From positions 1 through 5,528 of the forward strand of contig JANQST010000439.1 of the NCBI GenBank assembly GCA_028279155.1: 5,528 nt of DNA, written 5' to 3'. This stretch comes from Cyclobacteriaceae bacterium (GTDB lineage Bacteria > Bacteroidota > Bacteroidia > Cytophagales > Cyclobacteriaceae). A model generated the notes under the pieces. That model was not told the DNA's origin, did no database searches, and worked only from the letters and a program-made list of their open reading frames with translations. Below, in pieces: positions 1-3,221 of this stretch (position 1 is the stretch's first letter; each line of letters opens with the position of its first letter). Made by a program: the position numbers and the translations under genes.

Positions 1-138
1 GGAAAGCAATAGGTAAATAGAAATGAACTTCGAGCTGTTTTCCGGAATTTTTAAGTCACTCTTAAACTGGACTGCTAATATTCCTAGCAGAAAAAACAAG
101 AGTGCCGGATTCGTTATATTCTCAAGTAGAGTAGTCAC
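1..138 (-). CDS. SbtA-like sodium-dependent bicarbonate permease, N-terminal fragment (runs off left edge)
   Basis: The first 46 codons of a minus-strand membrane protein end exactly at the window edge. The visible protein has a short leader, then ENITNPALLFFLLGILA, a first membrane helix at about residues 10-24, followed by the amphipathic turn KSDLKIPENSSKF and a second helix beginning ISIYLLLS. The order 'NPALLFFLLG...SDL.IPE..SKF.S.YLLL' is what I recognise from the N-terminus of SbtA-family (DUF897) sodium-dependent bicarbonate symporters, which sit in the inner membrane and import HCO3-. I see no ATG in this frame after the upstream in-frame TAG near 225; the best start is GTG at 138-136, which gives an N-terminus of normal length for the family. 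It follows the 123-residue gene by 20 bp, so co-transcription is likely, and the divergent CbbR/CmpR-like regulator fits a bicarbonate transporter. The family call rests on memory of the motif and only 46 residues; another small-helix transporter is possible. Confidence 0.72.
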   Translation of the reverse strand, partial: MTTLLENITNPALLFFLLGILAVQFKSDLKIPENSSKFISIYLLLS

Positions 139-158
139 TTGTTGTTGCAGTTGATATT

Positions 159-530
159 CTATGAGATACTGATTGTGGTTTGTTTCGTGTATGTGATGTC
201 CTTCCCGAGTGCCTCCGCTCTAAGAAGAAAGTTATGAAGGGTCATTTTGGACAGTCCATTGACTTCTACCTCATTATCTTCAATCCACTTAATCCTTGAG
301 GGATCATATTCACCTTTTGATCTAAGTGTTTCTTCAAATAACTCAGACATCAAAGGCGCATCCTTTTGGTACTCTCGTTTAAGTTCTTCAGACATAGAAC
401 TTGGATCAACATGACTGGATCTCATTCGAATTGTCAACTCTTCGAATTGATTTTCGACTTGTACATTTTTTTCTTGATGCAGCTCTTCAGTTGCTGCATC
501 CATTGCAGGAGAATTGATTATTAGATTCAT
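159..530 (-). CDS. hypothetical protein, 123 aa, between regulator and SbtA-like gene
   Basis: I do not recognise this protein. It is soluble in appearance, with no signal peptide or membrane segment, and is very rich in Glu, Lys and Asp. It probably forms helices, for example SEELKREYQKDAPLMSELFEE at about residues 47-67, with an acidic segment containing its only Trp (IKWIEDNEVEVNG) and a C-terminal helix HNFLLRAEALGKDI. The ATG at 530 is preceded by an A-rich tract (AAAACAAAAAAAAC) and no Shine-Dalgarno sequence, as usual in Bacteroidota. It is the first gene of a probable two-gene unit, 20 bp before the SbtA-like GTG start, and is divergent from the LysR gene, so it is the most direct target of that regulator. 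In cyanobacteria SbtA is partnered by the PII-like protein SbtB of similar size, but I see no PII-like features here and SbtB normally lies downstream. The evidence that it is real is its context and an open frame of plausible composition. Confidence 0.6.
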   Translation of the reverse strand: MNLIINSPAMDAATEELHQEKNVQVENQFEELTIRMRSSHVDPSSMSEELKREYQKDAPLMSELFEETLRSKGEYDPSRIKWIEDNEVEVNGLSKMTLHNFLLRAEALGKDITYTKQTTISIS

Positions 531-618
531 GTTTTTTTTGTTTTGTCAACGCAAATCTGTAATCTTATACTCATAAGTTTTTATTTAAATAAATTATGAA
601 ATACATAAATTAATGTAA
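531..618. promoter_or_regulatory. divergent promoter/operator region with LysR-type dyads
   Basis: This very AT-rich 88-bp gap lies between the divergent 123-aa gene and lysR. Dyads read directly from it: CTTAT-N4-ATAAG at 564-577; the perfect palindrome TTATTTAAATAA at 581-592; TTATG-N5-CATAA at 594-608, in which T595 and A607 satisfy T-N11-A; TACAT-N6-ATGTA at 602-617; and AATGTA-N9-TACATT at 612-632, which spans the lysR start codon. The half-site TTATG recurs at 594-598 (plus) and at 604-608 and 572-576 (minus). The two main dyads are centred about 30 bp apart, close to three helical turns, as expected for a LysR-type tetramer with a recognition and an activation site. A near-match to the Bacteroidota -7 element (CAGATTTG for TAnnTTTG, minus strand, 559-552) would place the leftward start near 545. 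The operator role is inferred. Confidence 0.42.
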
Positions 619-1533
619 ATGAATTATACATTGCATCAATTACGAATATTCCTTAAAGTTGCTGATTGTCAGAGTATTACGAAGGCTTCCGAAGAGTTGT
701 TTTTGACACAGCCAGCTGTCTCAATTCAGTTGAAAAAACTTCAGGATCAATTTGAATTACCGCTTACAGAAGTAATAGGAAGGCAACTTTACATTACTGA
801 TTTTGGGAAAAAGATTGCTGAGACGAGCAGACGGATCCTGGAAGAGGCTGATATGATTCGCTACACAATCGACCAGTACAAAGGCCTTCTTTCAGGTAAG
901 ATCAAGATATCCGTAGTTTCTACGGGAAAGTATGTGATCCCCTATTTTCTAAAGTCATTTATGGATCAGTATCCCGGAATCGAAATATCCATTGATGTAT
1001 CCAATAAGAATAAAGTTGTTGAGGGGTTGATTAACAATGAGAGCGATTTTTCTTTGGTTTCGGTTATCCCCAAAGAGGTTCCAATTAATGCCATCGAATT
1101 GATGGAAAACAGGCTCTACCTTGTAGGAAGCAGCAGATATGACAAGCCTATCAATAGCATTAAAGACATAAGAAAATTAACACTGCTGTTTAGAGAAGAA
1201 GGTTCAGCAACAAGAATGGCAATGGAACGATTTTTAAATCAACGGAAAGTTCCAATTGGTAAAAGTATGGAACTGGTTTCCAATGAAGCGGTAAAACAAG
1301 CAATCAATGCAGGTATTGGATTTTCGATTGTTCCATTGATTGGTTTGCGAAATGAATTGGCAAGCGGAAGCATGAAAATATTTCCGCTAAAGGGTCTTCC
1401 AATAACGACCAGATGGAACCTGGTCTACAATAAGGGTAAGAAGTTAACTCCGGCCCAAGAGGGTTTGATTCAGTATATGGAGGAAAATAAACAGCAAATA
1501 GCCAAGGAACATTTTAGCTGGGCGATAGATTGA
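619..1533 (+). CDS. LysR-family transcriptional regulator, CbbR/CmpR-like
   Basis: This is a complete 304-residue LysR-type DNA-binding regulator, normal in length. The N-terminal winged helix-turn-helix covers about residues 1-62: LHQLRIFLKVADCQSITKA, then the recognition helix LTQPAVSIQLKKL (29-41), and a wing with LPLTEVIGRQLYITDFGKK. That wing is typical of CbbR/CysB-type members, although T50 replaces the usual Phe. A linker helix (about 63-90) leads to the periplasmic-binding-protein-like effector domain (about 93-294). It contains FREEGSATR (191-199), matching the 'REpGSGTR' effector-pocket loop, and NEAVKQAINAGIGFSIVP (222-239), the usual second-subdomain motif. CbbR, CmpR and CcmR regulators control Calvin-cycle or bicarbonate-uptake genes through metabolites of carbon fixation. 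The divergent SbtA-like gene supports a role in inorganic carbon uptake here, but the effector cannot be read from sequence. No Shine-Dalgarno is seen; the ATG at 619 fits the start of the HTH. Dyads overlapping its start suggest autoregulation. Confidence 0.95.
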   Translation: MNYTLHQLRIFLKVADCQSITKASEELFLTQPAVSIQLKKLQDQFELPLTEVIGRQLYITDFGKKIAETSRRILEEADMIRYTIDQYKGLLSGKIKISVVSTGKYVIPYFLKSFMDQYPGIEISIDVSNKNKVVEGLINNESDFSLVSVIPKEVPINAIELMENRLYLVGSSRYDKPINSIKDIRKLTLLFREEGSATRMAMERFLNQRKVPIGKSMELVSNEAVKQAINAGIGFSIVPLIGLRNELASGSMKIFPLKGLPITTRWNLVYNKGKKLTPAQEGLIQYMEENKQQIAKEHFSWAID

Positions 1534-1552
1534 TAATTTGTCAGAATACTTT

Positions 1553-1581
1553 CATTTATATAAATGATTATTTAAAATAAT
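1553..1581. repeat. two adjacent AT-only palindromes after lysR
   Basis: CATTTATATAAATG (1553-1566) is a perfect 14-bp palindrome starting 19 bp after the lysR stop. It is followed directly by ATTATTT-A-AAATAAT (1567-1581), a perfect 7-bp inverted repeat with a one-base centre. Neither contains G/C pairs beyond the outer C-G, so as RNA hairpins they would be weak terminators; they could equally be protein-binding sites. The hexamer CATTTA/TAAATG returns at 1591-1596 and 1612-1617. Such palindromes arise easily in sequence this AT-rich. Confidence 0.4.
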
Positions 1582-1591
1582 TATCATTATC
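1573..1591. promoter_or_regulatory. candidate Fur box
   Basis: TAAAATAATTATCATTATC matches the classical 19-bp Fur consensus GATAATGATTATCATTATC at 16 of 19 positions, with mismatches at positions 1, 3 and 7; the last twelve bases match without interruption. The site lies 40-58 bp after lysR and upstream of the structured segment at 1627-1769 and the TPR/LRR genes. Fur is an iron-dependent repressor, so a functional site here would put the downstream transcript under iron control. Caution is needed because the surrounding 80 bp are nearly all A and T, no iron-uptake gene is visible, and the consensus comes mainly from Proteobacteria and Firmicutes. Confidence 0.3.
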
Positions 1592-1626
1592 ATTTAATAA
1601 TGTTAATGTAATAAATGTGCAAACCA

Positions 1627-1769
1627 TCCTCGTTATAAAACGATTTTAAACTTAGGAGCATATTACAAATATTGCTACATAAACTGCTTCTAGTGCATTA
1701 AAACCAACTTTTTTAGAAGTTTTCTTGATGCGAACGAGGAAAACAAACTCCTGATGTTCGAATTTTTTT
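1627..1769 (+). ncRNA. candidate structured RNA: small RNA or attenuator leader
   Basis: This non-coding segment shows several complementary arms. TCCTCGTT (1627-1634) is perfectly complementary to AACGAGGA (1733-1740), giving a possible closing stem. Inside it are AGCATATT (1657-1664) pairing with AATA-T-TGCT (1668-1676) with one bulged T, and CTTCTA (1687-1692) pairing with TAGAAG (1714-1719). Together they could form a three-way junction. The 3' arm of the closing stem is also the 5' arm of the terminator-like hairpin at 1731-1760, so the two folds exclude each other. It could be an attenuator leader for the TPR/LRR genes, a small RNA, or a long lysR 3' end. No convincing promoter directly upstream and no known riboswitch consensus was recognised. 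Short complementary arms arise by chance in AT-rich DNA. Confidence 0.3.
1731..1769 (+). terminator. probable intrinsic terminator hairpin with T7 tract
   Basis: CGAAC (1731-1735) pairs with GTTCG (1756-1760) and AGGA (1737-1740) pairs with TCCT (1749-1752). These are separated by a small internal loop (G against GAT) and closed by an A-rich 8-nt loop. The stem is followed by AA and then seven T (1763-1769), the arrangement of a plus-strand rho-independent terminator. It lies 198 bp beyond the lysR stop and about 120 bp before the TPR gene, so it could end a long lysR transcript, a small RNA, or a regulated leader. Confidence 0.5.
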
Positions 1770-1795
1770 GATAGTGATCGGCCATTTGAAGTTTG
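1767..1795 (+). promoter_or_regulatory. weak candidate promoter for the TPR-LRR pair
   Basis: TTTG at 1767-1770, 17 bp, then GAAGTTTG at 1788-1795 resembles the Bacteroidota housekeeping pattern of a -33 TTTG/TTG box and a -7 TAnnTTTG box, with one mismatch in the -7 element. Transcription would start near 1802, giving an untranslated leader of about 60-90 bases. The T-rich left box is also the terminator's T tract, so the match may be fortuitous. Confidence 0.22.
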
Positions 1796-1892
1796 ATCAT
1801 TTCCTATGATGTATATGATGTTCTGGGTGGCGCTGTGAAACGAAAAATTCCAGAGCTGGTTAATGATAGTAATACTATTAAAATATATAATT

Positions 1893-2252
1893 ATGCTTTA
1901 CACAAAAATTGTACTTCTATTATCATTTATGCTCTTAGGTATCAATCTTTTAATGGCAGCCCTTCGTGCCGAGGATTGGTTAAAGCTTGGAAGGAGTTCT
2001 ATTGCCAAGCAGAATTTTGATATGGCGATCCATTACTTCTCTAATGAAATCAGGGATAACCCAAGAAATGCATTTGCCTACCTGGAACGAGCTGAGGCCT
2101 ACCGATTAAAAGGTGAACTGGTGAAGTCAGCGGAAGATAAGCGCAAAGCATATGAACTTGATCCTGATTACGTAAGGAGGATTTCAAGCCAAAATGAGAG
2201 AAGATCCTTTCAGCTTCAATTAAATGGATTTTCAAGAACCTACGCTCACTGA
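1893..2252 (+). CDS. small exported tetratricopeptide-repeat protein
   Basis: The 119-residue product starts at the ATG at 1893; an in-frame ATG at 1863 would add ten mostly hydrophobic residues. I prefer 1893 because it gives a standard signal peptide (MLYTK, then a hydrophobic core through LLSFMLLGINLLMAAL, likely cleaved after ALRA at about residue 26) and has an A/T-rich upstream tract as usual in this phylum. The mature part holds two TPR units. The first runs about residues 26-59 and shows W-L-LG...A...F...P at the canonical positions 4, 7, 8, 20, 24 and 32. The second, about 60-93, contains AYLERAEAYRLKGEL and ends KAYELDP. TPR pairs form helical hairpins that bind other proteins. A short basic, Gln-rich tail (RRISSQNERRSFQLQLNG) follows. 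The LRR gene begins 26 bp downstream, so the two are probably one transcript and could act on the same periplasmic or surface partner; the partner is unknown. Confidence 0.78.
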   Translation: MLYTKIVLLLSFMLLGINLLMAALRAEDWLKLGRSSIAKQNFDMAIHYFSNEIRDNPRNAFAYLERAEAYRLKGELVKSAEDKRKAYELDPDYVRRISSQNERRSFQLQLNGFSRTYAH

Positions 2253-2278
2253 TTTTCTAACATTTAAGAATTAACATC

Positions 2279-3157
2279 ATGAAAAAAATAAAGCAGCAAA
2301 TAGCAGAAGCCCTGTTCCTGACATCCATGTTGGTATTATTCTTCTTGCTTTCAATCAATACAGCAAAAAGCCAGGGAACAACAAAATTTGAAGACCTTGA
2401 AAGTGCACTTTCGAATCCGGACAAGGTGGAATGGTTGATCTTAAGGAACAAGGGTTTGACACAGTTTCCTATTGAAATTACTAAGTTGCCCAACCTTAAG
2501 ATCCTTGATCTATCCTATAATAATATTTCAGAATTACCAGCGGAGATGTCCAGAATTTCTCAGCTAAACTACCTCGATTTATCAGGCAATACTTTTTCTG
2601 AACTGCCGAAGACACTATCTGATTTGAGATCACTTAATGTTCTTCGGATTGGGTACTTACCGAATCTAGACTTGAAAGAGGCATTTTCTGCGATCGAAGG
2701 AGTAAAAAACCTAAAGGTTCTTGATTTGAAATACGATAATATTTCTGAAATCCCATATTCATTCAGGAAGCTTAGTTCTTTGGAATCAATTGATTTGTCG
2801 GGAAACCCAATACGAACAGTCCCTTCAGTTCTTTCAAAACTTCCACGACTTGAGGTCTTTTATCTAAATGATGACCTGGAATTAGATCTTGATAGAAGCA
2901 TGGAGGTACTAACAGAAATGAATGACTTGAAAGAATTACACTTGGAAAATGATGGGCTTACTATGATTCCTTCGGATATCATGAACATGAAAAAACTAGA
3001 GAACCTCTATTTGGGTAACAATCAGATTAATGCATTTCCTCCCGAATTGAAGAAAATGGAAAAAATTAAGTTTATTGATATGAGTAGAAATCCGGTGAAT
3101 GATCCAACTAATCAATTGTTGGCTCCGAAAATTCGAATTAAAGTAAGTGAAAAATAA
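2279..3157 (+). CDS. exported leucine-rich-repeat protein, ten LRRs
   Basis: This 292-residue protein has a signal peptide at residues 1-31: KK near the start, a hydrophobic core ALFLTSMLVLFFLLS, and the cleavage context TAKS|QG. Nearly all the rest is LRR with consensus LxxLxLxxNxIxxLPxxxxxLxx. Repeats begin at about residues 50, 73, 96, 119, 145, 168, 191, 217, 240 and 263. Most are 23 residues long; those at 119 and 191 are 26 residues and lack the LP turn, reading LDLKEAFS and LDLDRSME instead. The result is a 72-residue period of three repeats. LRR solenoids are protein-binding scaffolds. With no enzyme domain, transmembrane anchor, lipobox or C-terminal sorting domain visible, a periplasmic or secreted binding role is the most that can be said. 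It begins 26 bp after the TPR gene and probably shares its transcript. The ATG at 2279 is preceded by an A-rich stretch (TTTAAGAATTAACATC) without a clear Shine-Dalgarno sequence. Confidence 0.93.
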   Translation: MKKIKQQIAEALFLTSMLVLFFLLSINTAKSQGTTKFEDLESALSNPDKVEWLILRNKGLTQFPIEITKLPNLKILDLSYNNISELPAEMSRISQLNYLDLSGNTFSELPKTLSDLRSLNVLRIGYLPNLDLKEAFSAIEGVKNLKVLDLKYDNISEIPYSFRKLSSLESIDLSGNPIRTVPSVLSKLPRLEVFYLNDDLELDLDRSMEVLTEMNDLKELHLENDGLTMIPSDIMNMKKLENLYLGNNQINAFPPELKKMEKIKFIDMSRNPVNDPTNQLLAPKIRIKVSEK

Positions 3158-3181
3158 AAGTAGACTTAGTTGAAGATAAGT

Positions 3182-3200
3182 AGGCCAGCCGCGGTGGCCT
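3182..3200. terminator. GC-rich hairpin between convergent genes, possible bidirectional terminator
   Basis: AGGCCA (3182-3187) and TGGCCT (3195-3200) form a perfect 6-bp stem around the 7-base loop GCCGCGG. It sits in the 64-bp gap between the LRR stop (3157) and the permease stop (3222), which converge. It is the most GC-rich patch in the intergenic DNA here. Neither side carries a proper T tract, so it is not a textbook intrinsic terminator; position and symmetry suggest it ends or protects both transcripts. Confidence 0.45.
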
Positions 3201-3221
3201 TCCAATCAAAATCACTTAGGT

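Noticed and set aside
159..530. Identity of the 123-aa protein as SbtB (PII-like partner of SbtA)
   Set aside because: Similar size and linkage, but I see no PII-type beta-alpha-beta pattern or T-loop, composition is highly charged and helical, and gene order differs from the usual sbtA-sbtB.
1627..1740. Possible miniature transposon or integron attC site bounded by TCCTCGTT/AACGAGGA
   Set aside because: The 8-bp inverted repeats lack flanking target duplications and continue into no longer termini. GTTATAA does not fit the attC core GTTRRRY, and no transposase or integrase is near. The RNA interpretation explains the arms better.
1793..2020. 75-residue plus-strand open frame starting MIISYDVYDVLGG
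   Set aside because: Its second half overlaps the TPR gene in another frame, it has no recognisable domain, and the TPR frame has a signal peptide and canonical repeat residues. The first third looks mildly protein-like but could only be a remnant, which I cannot support.
2050..2235. 61-residue minus-strand open frame inside the TPR gene
   Set aside because: Antisense shadow of the TPR coding sequence; no domain and no promoter or start context.
2257..2493. 78-residue minus-strand open frame with hydrophobic end
   Set aside because: Antisense to the LRR signal peptide and first repeat; the hydrophobicity is a by-product of the complementary strand.
2996..3205. 69-residue minus-strand open frame over the LRR 3' end
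   Set aside because: Antisense shadow of the last LRRs, ending in the intergenic hairpin; no independent evidence.
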